DNA of 64,000 nucleotides from UBA9647 sp963739335 (GTDB lineage: Bacteria; Bacteroidota; Ignavibacteria; UBA10030): the NCBI GenBank assembly GCA_963739335.1, contig CAVUAC010000082.1:1-64000 (forward strand), read 5' to 3'. This document shows positions 8,141-16,454 of this stretch, in pieces. The first letter of the stretch is position 1. Each line of letters starts with the position of its first letter. The translations under genes and the position numbers were made by a program. The notes under the pieces are model-generated. The model was not told the DNA's origin. It saw only the letters and a list, made by a program, of their open reading frames with translations, and did no database searches.

Positions 8141-10555
8141 ATGGAGCACTCGTCCGGGAGCAAGAGGCCAGCAGTCAGGGCCCTCCTGCTCTTCATCGTC
8201 GGCCTGATTGTTTCTGGCGGCATGACAGCGAAACCATCGCACGTCCTTGCCCTAACGGTTATACTATTGCTCATAGCCGTTTTCGGCTTCAGGCGGACCT
8301 GTTTTTCGCCCTGTGCATCGCTTGCCCTTCATCTGGCCTTTGTCTTGATTGGGCTGTTTTGGACGACGCTGCGCAGGAGCCAGGTCGAGGAGGAAGTTCT
8401 GAGCCCGAGTTACCACGGGGAACGGGTGGCTCTCGACGGAAGAATTGAATCGGAGCCGATAAGGAAGAGCTCGCGCTCGGAAATGGTCGTCCGAACGAGG
8501 TGCATAAAACGGGGAGACACGGAGTATCAACTTGATCGGCGAGTGCTCGTCCAGGTCGCGCGAACCGCACGTTGGGAAAACACTGATTCGCTTCAGATCG
8601 GTGATCACGTGTGTATGCTGGGGTACTTGGAGACCCTGCCCGGAGCTCGCAATCCTGGCGATTTCGACTATGGACGGTACCTCGCACTGAACGGCATCCA
8701 GGGATTTATGACTGTTCGCGATTCGAACGCCGTGCTTCTGTCTGGGAGGGCGACCGATCTCTCCGTATCAAATTATGTAGCTCTTGCACAGAATAGCATT
8801 TATGCCATCTTCGACCGTTACCATGGACCAGAAGAAGCAAGTTTCCTCAAGGGTGTCGTCTTCGGCTACCGCGGAGATCTTTCTGCGGAAATCAAGCAAT
8901 CCTTCATGGACACAGGTACCATCCACATCCTCGCGGTTTCCGGCTCGAACGTTGTTGTCGTAGCACTCATCTTCTTTTCGGTCGTAGGATTCTTCCGGCT
9001 TTCTTCCCGGATCGCCACAGCCCTCACCCTCGCGGGACTAATCTGGTACATGGTGATTACTGGCCTGAGTCCGTCCGTGATTCGTGCGACGATCATGGGT
9101 GGAGTGCTACTGATAGGGAGCATCCTTGGAAGGAAGGGGGACATCTACAATACGCTGGCAGTGGCCGCACTCGTGATGTTGCTGTGGGATCCGTTGTTCT
9201 TGTTTGATGTCGGTTTCCAGCTGTCCTTCGCAGCAGTCATTTCGATTGTTTATTTCTATCCGAGACTTGAACATTGGATTGAACTGATCCCGGGGGGATT
9301 TGCGAAGTCCACTGTCGTTGACTCAGCCCTCAAATTGTTTGCTGTCTCGATGGCTGCACAGATTGGAACGATGCCCTTCACGGCGTACTATTTTGGCAGG
9401 GTTTCCTTGATTGCCGTCCTGGCAAATCTTCTCGTCGTTCCTTTGAGCGGTCTCAACACATTGTTGGGTTTCGCGACGATCGCATTCTCTGCCGTCTCCA
9501 ATCCGATCGCTTCGTGCTACGCGGCACTCAATGATATTCTGGTTTCGCTTCTTTTGAAGTTTGTCAAAACGGCTTCGAATGTTCCCTATGCCTACGTGGA
9601 GACCTTGAACGCCGGTTTGATGACCACTGTGATCTACTATGTTGCGGTTGGGGTGGTGTTCAATGTCGGGAAGCCCAGATTCATCGCCAGGACAATCATA
9701 GTGCTTCTGCTGGCCCTGAATGTCTTTCTGTACAAGGATGCTCTCTCACCCAAAGCGCCGGCATTGGAGATGACGGTCATCGATGTGGGGCAGGGAGATG
9801 CCATTCTGCTTGAACTGCCAAACCGAAAACATATCCTCGTGGACGCAGGCCCGCGATATGTCGGCTACGACGTGGGTGAACGGATCATACTCCCATTTCT
9901 TCGGAAAAGCGGGATTACGGCGCTCGATGCGGTGGTCCTCTCGCATGCCCATGACGACCACGTTGGAGGATGTCGGTCTATACTCGAGAATATTCGGGTC
10001 CTGCAACTCGTTGTTGGTGACACGGCTGCGCCGACCAGGCTTTCCCGGGAAACGCTCGATGCCGCAAGAAGGACGTCTACGCCTATCAAAATTGCCCATG
10101 CAGGGGAGGTCTTGCAATTTGATCCCACGACGCGCATCTTTGTCCTTCAGCCGGCTGTATCGTACCGGCCCAACGATCTGAACGATCAGTCGGTTGTGCT
10201 GAAGGTTGTCTACGGGGGTTCGTCCGTTCTGCTCCCCGGAGATGCAAGCCAGAATGTCGAGGATGCTCTGATACACCGTGCCGGATCGCTCCTCGCAAGC
10301 ACGGTGCTCAAGTCGCCACATCACGGAGCATTGACTGCCTCGAGTGAGGAGTTCTTGAGAGTCGTCGAACCCTCACTGGTTGTGATCTCAGTGGGACGGT
10401 TGAACAGATTCCATCATCCGTCACCGATCGTGATGTCTCGATATCAACGCCTGGGCATCATGACGAAGAGAACTGACCTTGACGGCGCTCTCGTTCTGCG
10501 CAGTGACGGGAAGAAGTTCGATATCGTGGATTGGAGACGGAGTGGCGTTCTCTAG
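8141..10555 (+). CDS. comEC: ComEC/Rec2-family DNA internalization protein
   Basis: Inner-membrane channel that carries single-stranded DNA into the cytoplasm during natural transformation. At 804 residues it has the full three-part layout: N-terminal membrane helices and a DUF4131 OB-like domain (about 20-200), the multi-helix Competence core (about 220-520, including ILAVSGSN), and a C-terminal metallo-beta-lactamase domain starting near residue 540 with the metal motif HAHDDH (602-607). The intact metal ligands suggest the nuclease-like domain is active. No other competence gene is in the window. It starts 5 bases after the previous stop. Confidence 0.94.
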   Translation: MEHSSGSKRPAVRALLLFIVGLIVSGGMTAKPSHVLALTVILLLIAVFGFRRTCFSPCASLALHLAFVLIGLFWTTLRRSQVEEEVLSPSYHGERVALDGRIESEPIRKSSRSEMVVRTRCIKRGDTEYQLDRRVLVQVARTARWENTDSLQIGDHVCMLGYLETLPGARNPGDFDYGRYLALNGIQGFMTVRDSNAVLLSGRATDLSVSNYVALAQNSIYAIFDRYHGPEEASFLKGVVFGYRGDLSAEIKQSFMDTGTIHILAVSGSNVVVVALIFFSVVGFFRLSSRIATALTLAGLIWYMVITGLSPSVIRATIMGGVLLIGSILGRKGDIYNTLAVAALVMLLWDPLFLFDVGFQLSFAAVISIVYFYPRLEHWIELIPGGFAKSTVVDSALKLFAVSMAAQIGTMPFTAYYFGRVSLIAVLANLLVVPLSGLNTLLGFATIAFSAVSNPIASCYAALNDILVSLLLKFVKTASNVPYAYVETLNAGLMTTVIYYVAVGVVFNVGKPRFIARTIIVLLLALNVFLYKDALSPKAPALEMTVIDVGQGDAILLELPNRKHILVDAGPRYVGYDVGERIILPFLRKSGITALDAVVLSHAHDDHVGGCRSILENIRVLQLVVGDTAAPTRLSRETLDAARRTSTPIKIAHAGEVLQFDPTTRIFVLQPAVSYRPNDLNDQSVVLKVVYGGSSVLLPGDASQNVEDALIHRAGSLLASTVLKSPHHGALTASSEEFLRVVEPSLVVISVGRLNRFHHPSPIVMSRYQRLGIMTKRTDLDGALVLRSDGKKFDIVDWRRSGVL

Positions 10556-10589
10556 CTGAGTGGGCTTATTGCCTTTCAAGAAGCATTGA

Positions 10590-10599
10590 GTCATATGAC
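10590..10599. promoter_or_regulatory. Palindrome upstream of the methylmalonyl-CoA mutase gene
   Basis: GTCATATGAC is a perfect 10-base palindrome 67 bases before the mutase start, in the 110-base gap after comEC. It could be an operator; the sequence alone does not show which factor would bind, and a 10-base palindrome can arise by chance. Confidence 0.2.
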
Positions 10600-10665
10600 A
10601 TCTCGTGAAGCGAAGTCTCTAACGTGTGTGGTGCGAGCTGACTCTTGGACTTAAAGGAGGAACTG

Positions 10666-12309
10666 ATGCAAAGCTCAATGGAAGAACAACTTAATCAGTG
10701 GACAGAACAACGGGTGAAGCCTGCCGTTCAGAAACTCCCCGAGCGCAAGGAATCCTTCTCGACGGATTCCGGAATTGATGTACATCGCCTCTATCTTCCC
10801 TCTGACCAGGATATTCAGTCACGACTGGGATTCCCTGGGGAATATCCGTACACACGAGGTATCTATCCGGCAATGTACCGCAATCGGCTTTGGACAATGC
10901 GCCAGTATGCGGGCTTTGGAACGGCGGAGGAGTCCAATCAGCGGTACCATTATCTCATCGACCACGGCACGACAGGACTTTCGGTGGCTTTCGATTTGCC
11001 GACGCAGATTGGCTACGATTCGGACCACGCACTTGCAGAAGGAGAAGTCGGCAAGGTCGGCGTAGCGATCGACACATTGGCTGATGTGGAGAGGCTGTTT
11101 CGGGGGATTCGGCTCGAGGACGTCACGACGTCCATGACAATCAATGCCACGGCAGCAATTCTCCTGTGCATGGTTGTCGCGGTCGCGAAAAAGCAGGGAG
11201 CAGATCTGCAGAACATATCGGGCACAATCCAGAATGATATCCTGAAAGAATATGTCGCAAGGGGAACTCACATCTTTCCGCCGCAGCCGTCGATGAGGCT
11301 TGTGACGGATGTGTTTGAGTGGTGCAGCCACAATCTTCCGCGCTGGAACACAATCTCCATCAGCGGGTATCACATTCGTGAAGCAGGTGCGACTGCTGTC
11401 CAGGAACTGGCTTTCACTCTGACGAACGCCATAGCCTACGTTCAGGCGGCTGTGGATCGGGGATTGGACGTCGATACATTCGGCGGTCGGCTTTCGTTCT
11501 TCTTCAATGCACACAACAATCTCTTCGAGGAGGTCGCCAAATTCCGCGCGGCTCGACGAATCTGGGCCACGATCATGAAGAATCGGTTCGGGGCGAAGCT
11601 GGAGGAGACCATGAAATTGAGATTCCACGCCCAGACGGGCGGATCGACCTTGACGGCTCAGCAAATAGACAACAACGTTGTCCGGGTGACCCTGCAAGCC
11701 CTTGCAGCGGTGCTTGGCGGCTGTCAATCACTCCATACAAACTCACGCGATGAGGCACTCGCGCTCCCGACAGAAGAATCTGTCAGGCTGGCTCTCAGAA
11801 CACAGCAGATCATTGCCCACGAGTCCGGGGTGACAGACACCATCGACCCGCTGGGAGGCTCCTTCTTTGTCGAATCGCTGACGGACGAAATTGAACGTCG
11901 GGTATGGCAATACATCAAGAAGGTCGATGAACTCGGAGGAGCAGTTCGTGCCATTGAGCAGCAATACTATCAGTCGCAAATTGCGGAGAGCGCGTATAAG
12001 TATCAGAGGGCAATCGAAGGGAAAGAGAAGATCATTGTTGGTGTCAATGAGTTTCAAGTCGGAGCGGAACCGGCGCCCGCGATACTGTGGATCGATGAAG
12101 AGACAAGGGCGAAACAAATCCGGACCTTGAATGAGACGAAAAGGGCAAGGAACGCACAGCAGGTAAAACAGGCAATTGGGGAGCTCCGAACGACTGCGCT
12201 GACGAAGAAGAATCTGATTCCATACATCCTTGCCGCTGTCGAATCGTATGCAACGATCGGAGAGATATCAGACGCGTTGAGGAGTGTCTGGGGAGAATAT
12301 GAACAATAA
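10666..12309 (+). CDS. Methylmalonyl-CoA mutase large (catalytic) subunit, no B12-binding domain
   Basis: Catalytic TIM-barrel of the acyl-CoA mutase family that interconverts succinyl-CoA and methylmalonyl-CoA. The ATG at 10666 is preceded by AAAGGAGG (10653-10660); an upstream TTG at 10645 overlaps that site and is rejected. The 547 residues include the substrate-binding YPYTRGIYPAMY motif near 65, GFGTAEESNQRY, and the conserved FDLPTQ and AQTGGSTLTAQQ stretches. The protein ends without the C-terminal cobalamin domain (DxHxxG), as in two-subunit mutases. The B12-binding partner is not in the window. Isobutyryl-CoA mutase-type specificity cannot be excluded. Confidence 0.92.
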   Translation: MQSSMEEQLNQWTEQRVKPAVQKLPERKESFSTDSGIDVHRLYLPSDQDIQSRLGFPGEYPYTRGIYPAMYRNRLWTMRQYAGFGTAEESNQRYHYLIDHGTTGLSVAFDLPTQIGYDSDHALAEGEVGKVGVAIDTLADVERLFRGIRLEDVTTSMTINATAAILLCMVVAVAKKQGADLQNISGTIQNDILKEYVARGTHIFPPQPSMRLVTDVFEWCSHNLPRWNTISISGYHIREAGATAVQELAFTLTNAIAYVQAAVDRGLDVDTFGGRLSFFFNAHNNLFEEVAKFRAARRIWATIMKNRFGAKLEETMKLRFHAQTGGSTLTAQQIDNNVVRVTLQALAAVLGGCQSLHTNSRDEALALPTEESVRLALRTQQIIAHESGVTDTIDPLGGSFFVESLTDEIERRVWQYIKKVDELGGAVRAIEQQYYQSQIAESAYKYQRAIEGKEKIIVGVNEFQVGAEPAPAILWIDEETRAKQIRTLNETKRARNAQQVKQAIGELRTTALTKKNLIPYILAAVESYATIGEISDALRSVWGEYEQ

Positions 12310-12361
12310 TGGAACTGTTCTCGTGGATGGGCTCATAGAGATGCGGTGAAGGCTCCATGTT

Positions 12362-12390
12362 TTGTCTCTTGTCGCCATTTTGTCTATATT
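12362..12390 (+). promoter_or_regulatory. Sigma-70-type promoter of the TrmH-family gene
   Basis: TTGTCT (12362-12367), a 17-base spacer and TATATT (12385-12390). The -10 box ends only five bases before the ATG at 12396, so the predicted transcript starts at or within the first codon and may be leaderless. Confidence 0.6.
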
Positions 12391-12395
12391 AGGGC

Positions 12396-13196
12396 ATGCG
12401 AGTCACCAAAGCAGAAGTTAAGTACGTACGGTCACTTTCGCAGAAGAAGGTCCGTCAGGAGGAGCGCAAGTTCGTTGTGGAAGGGTGGCGGGCTCTGAAG
12501 GAGCTAATCAACTCCACCTCGAAGATTGAGATAGTGGCCGTGCTGCCTCGGTATCTCGAGGATCCGGACTATTCTGGGATACTTTCACAACTCCAACAAC
12601 GCGGAGCAACCGTCAAGGAGCTGGCGGAGTCAGATCTGAAGGCCGTTGCCGATACGGTACACGCCCAGGGTGTCATTGCCGTTGTTCAGCAAAAATTGCA
12701 GGCGCTGGATGCTGAACGTCTCCAACGAGCCTCCATCGTGGTTGCGGCTGACGCGGTGGGTGACCCAGGCAATTTGGGTTCCATTGTCCGTTCCTCCGAT
12801 TGGTTCAATGTGGACGTTGTACTTCTCGGCAGGGGGTGCGTTGACCTCTACAACGACAAGGTAGTCCGATCAACTGTCGGATCGATTTTCCATGTCCCGA
12901 TCGTTGAAGGAGTCGATCTCCCAACGACTTTTCTTTCCCTGCGAGAGCATGGGTTTTCGATCATCGCGTTTTCAGGCGACGGAAAGCAATCCTACACGGA
13001 TATACTCGTCGACGGAAAAGTGGTTTTCGTTTTTGGCAATGAAGCGCACGGCATCTCCCGGGAGGTGCACGGGATGGTGGATTCGGTCGTGCGAATCCCG
13101 AAGTACGGCAAGGCTGAATCGTTGAACGTCGGCGTGGCCTGCGGAATTGTGCTTGCCCATGTGCGGGCTCAAAGAGAACAGAAAAAAGGAGCATAA
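12396..13196 (+). CDS. TrmH/SpoU-family rRNA or tRNA 2'-O-methyltransferase
   Basis: SAM-dependent RNA ribose methyltransferase with a trefoil-knot SPOUT fold. The 266 residues comprise an N-terminal L30e-like RNA-binding domain (about 1-100, QEERKFVVEGWRA) and the SpoU domain. The latter carries motif 1 NLGSIVRSSDWF, motif 2 VFVFGNEAHGIS and motif 3 ESLNVGVACGIVL, all intact. The layout resembles RlmB and TsnR-type 23S rRNA enzymes; the exact target base is not evident. It starts a run of RNA-modification and metabolic genes. No Shine-Dalgarno sequence is seen, consistent with a leaderless message. Confidence 0.9.
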   Translation: MRVTKAEVKYVRSLSQKKVRQEERKFVVEGWRALKELINSTSKIEIVAVLPRYLEDPDYSGILSQLQQRGATVKELAESDLKAVADTVHAQGVIAVVQQKLQALDAERLQRASIVVAADAVGDPGNLGSIVRSSDWFNVDVVLLGRGCVDLYNDKVVRSTVGSIFHVPIVEGVDLPTTFLSLREHGFSIIAFSGDGKQSYTDILVDGKVVFVFGNEAHGISREVHGMVDSVVRIPKYGKAESLNVGVACGIVLAHVRAQREQKKGA

Positions 13197-13203
13197 GCCT
13201 TTC

Positions 13204-14136
13204 ATGTTCACCGCGGTTCCAGGGTTCAAAGTCGGGCATTGCACCGATATCAAAGCGCTCACTGGATGCACAGTGATCCTGTGCCCGCCCAACACGAGGG
13301 CGAGCTGTGAAGTGCGCGGGAGTTCTCCTGGTAGCAGGGAGCTTGCACTCTTGGCTCCTGAAAAGTCCGCTCAGGAAATCCACGCAATCTTGTTGACAGG
13401 CGGAAGTGCGTTTGGTCTGGCTGCGGCCGATGGGGTGATGCGATGGCTGGAGGAGCACGGAGTCGGCTACGCGACACCGTGGGCAAAGGTTCCGCTTGTT
13501 CCGACCGCAGTCGTATTTGATCTGAACGCCGGAAGCAGTTCTGTGCGTCCTGACGCATTGGGTGGATATCGTGCGTGTGAGACTGCCTCGGAGCTTTTCG
13601 AAGAAGGCAACGTTGGAGCAGGAACAGGGACGACGGTTGGGAAGTGGAAGGGAATTGAATTCTGGATGAAGGGGGGACTCGGTAGTGCATCGACACAGAT
13701 GTCCGGTTTGATCGTGGGGGCCCTGGCGGTTGTCAACTCTGTTGGCGATATCATTCAGGTGAATGGGACCGTGCTTGCAGGTGCGCGCCGAAAGGATGGA
13801 ACATTTATCGGTGATACTGAAATCCATCGTCCGCTCGCACGTGGGAAGGTCCTCGAGCAATCGAACACCACGCTCGCCGTCGTAGCGACCAATGCCCGAT
13901 TCTCGAAGCTCGAGCTTTATCGCATCTCGCAACGGATACACGATGGTATGGCGCGAGCTATCGTTCCCGTTCATACGTCCTATGATGGCGATGTCTCGTT
14001 TGCTCTCTCGTGTGGTGATGTTGTGGCCGATCTCGACCTTGTTTCAGAATTGGCAGCTCAACTCACGGCGGAAGCCATTCGCCGGGCCGTGAAAGCTGCG
14101 AAGGGCGTGCCGGGAATACCCGGTTTGAATGGATGA
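13204..14136 (+). CDS. P1-family (S58/DmpA-like) autoprocessing aminopeptidase or amide hydrolase
   Basis: N-terminal-nucleophile hydrolase of the DmpA/NylC/BapA family, which splits itself into alpha and beta chains. I chose the ATG at 13204, just after the preceding stop and downstream of AAAAAGGAG; this gives 310 residues. Visible: ILLTGGSAFGLAAADG (oxyanion/core), GNVGAGTGTTVGK, KGGLGSAS, and a SNTTLAVVATN segment matching the NylC cleavage site. Cleavage is therefore predicted between Asn221 and Thr222, freeing Thr222 as the nucleophile. The substrate is unknown. It follows the methyltransferase by only 7 bases. Confidence 0.88.
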   Translation: MFTAVPGFKVGHCTDIKALTGCTVILCPPNTRASCEVRGSSPGSRELALLAPEKSAQEIHAILLTGGSAFGLAAADGVMRWLEEHGVGYATPWAKVPLVPTAVVFDLNAGSSSVRPDALGGYRACETASELFEEGNVGAGTGTTVGKWKGIEFWMKGGLGSASTQMSGLIVGALAVVNSVGDIIQVNGTVLAGARRKDGTFIGDTEIHRPLARGKVLEQSNTTLAVVATNARFSKLELYRISQRIHDGMARAIVPVHTSYDGDVSFALSCGDVVADLDLVSELAAQLTAEAIRRAVKAAKGVPGIPGLNG

Positions 14137-14155
14137 GCGTGCCGCGGTGCATTCC

Positions 14156-14184
14156 TTGGATTCCATGTGAATTTGGTTTATATT
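14156..14184 (+). promoter_or_regulatory. Sigma-70-type promoter upstream of the pseudouridine synthase
   Basis: TTGGAT (14156-14161), 17-base spacer, TATATT (14179-14184); about 65 bases before the ATG at 14249. Same architecture as the promoters at 12.4, 21.5, 33.6 and 46.6 kb. Confidence 0.6.
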
Positions 14185-14248
14185 TTTGCGGTACTCGCGT
14201 CCGTGACATGGCTGCGTTTGTCGACGTGACGCACCTGTGTAAATTGAA

Positions 14249-15073
14249 ATGAAAACCTCCCACGGGCCAGGAAGGGTCTCGTTACCCCGCGCCATCTCGA
14301 AGCTTGGCTTCGCGTCTCGCTCGCAAGCGGTTCGACTGATTCTCAGCGGAAATGTGAGCGTCAACACGAGAGTGGAACTGAACCCCCACCGCTGGGTTGA
14401 CCTTGAGCGCGACGCCATCGAGATCGACAACCGTGCTCTGAAGCCGCAGGCCTTTCGGTACATTCTGCTTCACAAACCGGGAGGGTTTGTGACGACGAGA
14501 GTGGATGAACACGGAAAGCGGACAGTGTTTGAGCTGCTCGGTGAACGCGGGGAAGGTCTTTCAGCCGTGGGGAGGCTAGACAAAGACACAACGGGTTTTC
14601 TTCTCTTCACAAACGATCATCAGCTCGCGAATCGATTGACGAGCCCGGACTCGGGCGTTCAGAAGACCTACGTCGCGGCCCTTGACCGGCCGCTTGAGCC
14701 AAAAGACCTTTCGGTGCTGTCTGAAGGAGTTGATATTCAGCTGAAAGGCACCAGACATCGGACGAAGTCGGCGGTCGTGATTCAAAAGGATTCTGCAGAA
14801 ACGGAAATCTCGATTACCGAGGGAAAGAATCGGCAAATACGTCGAATGTTGGGAGAGCGAGGGTACGAAGTTCAAAGTCTCCGCAGAATTTCGCTCGGGC
14901 CGTTGGAGCTGGGAAACCTGGCGGAGGGAGATTCTCGTGAGCTTTCAGCGAACGAGGTGGCCGATCTGAGAGAGTCCGTTGGGCTCACAAGAAACCCGGA
15001 CACCTCAGGTCAGGGCCGGCAGCCGAAGGCAGGGAGCAAGTCGCGTCGTGAATATCGTAAGTCGGATCGTTGA
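14249..15073 (+). CDS. Pseudouridine synthase, RsuA/RluB/RluE/RluF family
   Basis: Isomerises specific uridines to pseudouridine in rRNA. The 274 residues carry an N-terminal S4 RNA-binding domain (about 12-60) and the synthase domain with GRLDKDTTG (catalytic Asp111), KTYVAAL and the GKNRQIRRML motif. A second member of the family is encoded at 25.5 kb, so the two probably modify different sites; I cannot say which is RsuA-like and which is RluB-like by motif alone. The C-terminal 25 residues are basic and polar and overlap the next coding region. A promoter lies 65 bases upstream. Confidence 0.92.
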   Translation: MKTSHGPGRVSLPRAISKLGFASRSQAVRLILSGNVSVNTRVELNPHRWVDLERDAIEIDNRALKPQAFRYILLHKPGGFVTTRVDEHGKRTVFELLGERGEGLSAVGRLDKDTTGFLLFTNDHQLANRLTSPDSGVQKTYVAALDRPLEPKDLSVLSEGVDIQLKGTRHRTKSAVVIQKDSAETEISITEGKNRQIRRMLGERGYEVQSLRRISLGPLELGNLAEGDSRELSANEVADLRESVGLTRNPDTSGQGRQPKAGSKSRREYRKSDR

Positions 15074-15515
15074 AGTGTGTGTTCTGAAGACTGAAGGAGG
15101 GGAAGCAAGATACCTTCTTCTCAGGCGGTCCTCAGACGACAAGATCTATCCAGGGATATGGCAGTTTGTCACCGGATCGGTGAAGGATGGAGAACGGGCC
15201 GTCGACGCTGCCCTTCGTGAGTTTCACGAAGAAACGGGAATGGATGTCGGTCGATTCTGGGTGGTGCCGTTTGTGAACTCCTTTTATGTCCCGGTCAACG
15301 ACACAGTCCATGTGAGTCCGGTTTTCGCTGTTGAGGTGAATCCTGGAGGAAAAGTCCGTCTTTCCAGCGAGCATCAGGCATGCCAATGGTGCACGTATGA
15401 GGAGGCGAACGAGAAGCTCGTCTGGCCCGGCCAGCGCTATGCACTGAAGCTCGTGCGGGACTATTTCGTCGGGGGGCAAGAAGCGTCCCGGCTTCTATCA
15501 CTGTCAACTTCGTAA
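15048..15515 (+). CDS. NUDIX hydrolase
   Basis: Hydrolyses a nucleoside diphosphate linked to another moiety (a clean-up pyrophosphatase). The GTG at 15048 gives 155 residues. Longer in-frame starts run through the tail of the preceding gene and add only polar, low-complexity residues. The Nudix box GSVKDGERAVDAALREFHEETGM fits G-x5-E-x7-REUxEExGU in full (about residues 41-63). It resembles the dihydroneopterin triphosphate diphosphatase (NudB)-like group in length and in the IWQFVTGSV lead-in, but the substrate is not assured. It overlaps the pseudouridine synthase gene by 26 bases. Confidence 0.88.
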   Translation: MNIVSRIVEVCVLKTEGGEARYLLLRRSSDDKIYPGIWQFVTGSVKDGERAVDAALREFHEETGMDVGRFWVVPFVNSFYVPVNDTVHVSPVFAVEVNPGGKVRLSSEHQACQWCTYEEANEKLVWPGQRYALKLVRDYFVGGQEASRLLSLSTS

Positions 15516-15534
15516 TCCATAGAAGGAGATTCCA

Positions 15535-16449
15535 TTGGGTCTTCTCGTCGTTGGTTCCGTGGCATTCGATTCTGTTGAAACACCGTTTGGCAGCGTGAAG
15601 GACGCCCTCGGAGGCTCAGCCATCTATATTTCTGTGGCCGCAAGCTATTTCACGGCTCCCGTACGGCTCGTTGCTGTCGTTGGAGGTGATTTCCCCAAGG
15701 ACCACATTCGATTCCTCGAAGAGAGGGACATCGATCTCGATGGTCTCCAGATCATCCGGGACGGCAAGACCTTCCGATGGGGAGGCAGATATCACTACGA
15801 TCTTAATATGAGGGACTCGCTTTACACGGAGCTCAACGTTTTCGATCACTTCAATCCAATTATCCCTAGTGGCTTCAAGAATAGTGCCTATGTGTGCCTT
15901 GGGAATATTGACCCGATTCTTCAGCGACAAGTACTCGAACGACTTGCCAAACCGCGGTTGGTCGTGGGAGACACGATGAACTATTGGATTGAGAGCAAAC
16001 CGAAAGAGCTCTCTGAAACGATGAAGTTCATGGATGTCCTGGTTGTCAACGAGTCCGAAGCGCGGCTCCTCACCTACGAACCGAATCTCGTGAAAGCCGC
16101 GAAAAGAATCATCCGCATGGGTCCAAAGATTGTCATCGTCAAAAAGGGTGAGCACGGGGCTCTTCTCGTCACGGAGGAAACGATTTTCTCGGCGCCAGCA
16201 TATCCGCTCGAGAACATCAACGATCCCACCGGCGCCGGCGATACGTTTGCCGGCGGTTTCGTAGGTTGGTTGGCACGAACCGATGATTTGTCTGCAGAAA
16301 ACCTCAAACGTGCTGTGGTATATGGCAGCACGCTTGCGTCATTTTGCGTTGAGAAGTTCAGCGTCGATGGCTTGAAAGATCTTACGTATCTCCAGATTCA
16401 GGATCGATATCGCTCGTTCATGCAGCTTTCGCGGTTTGACGAAAGGTAA
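15535..16449 (+). CDS. PfkB-family carbohydrate/nucleoside kinase
   Basis: ATP-dependent kinase of the ribokinase family. The start is TTG at 15535, with AAGGAG seven bases upstream. The 304 residues include an N-terminal GSVAFDSVETP glycine region, a GGSAIYISVAAS substrate loop, the NESEARLL motif, and the C-terminal signature NDPTGAGDTFAGGF with the catalytic Asp. The substrate is not evident; neighbouring mtnA makes a ribose or methylthioribose-related sugar plausible by context only. It is followed after 5 bases by mtnA, so the pair is probably co-expressed. Confidence 0.88.
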   Translation: MGLLVVGSVAFDSVETPFGSVKDALGGSAIYISVAASYFTAPVRLVAVVGGDFPKDHIRFLEERDIDLDGLQIIRDGKTFRWGGRYHYDLNMRDSLYTELNVFDHFNPIIPSGFKNSAYVCLGNIDPILQRQVLERLAKPRLVVGDTMNYWIESKPKELSETMKFMDVLVVNESEARLLTYEPNLVKAAKRIIRMGPKIVIVKKGEHGALLVTEETIFSAPAYPLENINDPTGAGDTFAGGFVGWLARTDDLSAENLKRAVVYGSTLASFCVEKFSVDGLKDLTYLQIQDRYRSFMQLSRFDER

Positions 16450-16454
16450 TCCGG

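Noticed and set aside
10819..11727. A 302-codon leftward frame over the mutase gene
   Set aside because: Shadow of a highly conserved mutase.
12961..13974. A 337-codon leftward frame over the TrmH and P1 genes
   Set aside because: Cys/Arg/His/Pro-rich shadow without domain character; both + strand genes have firm motifs.
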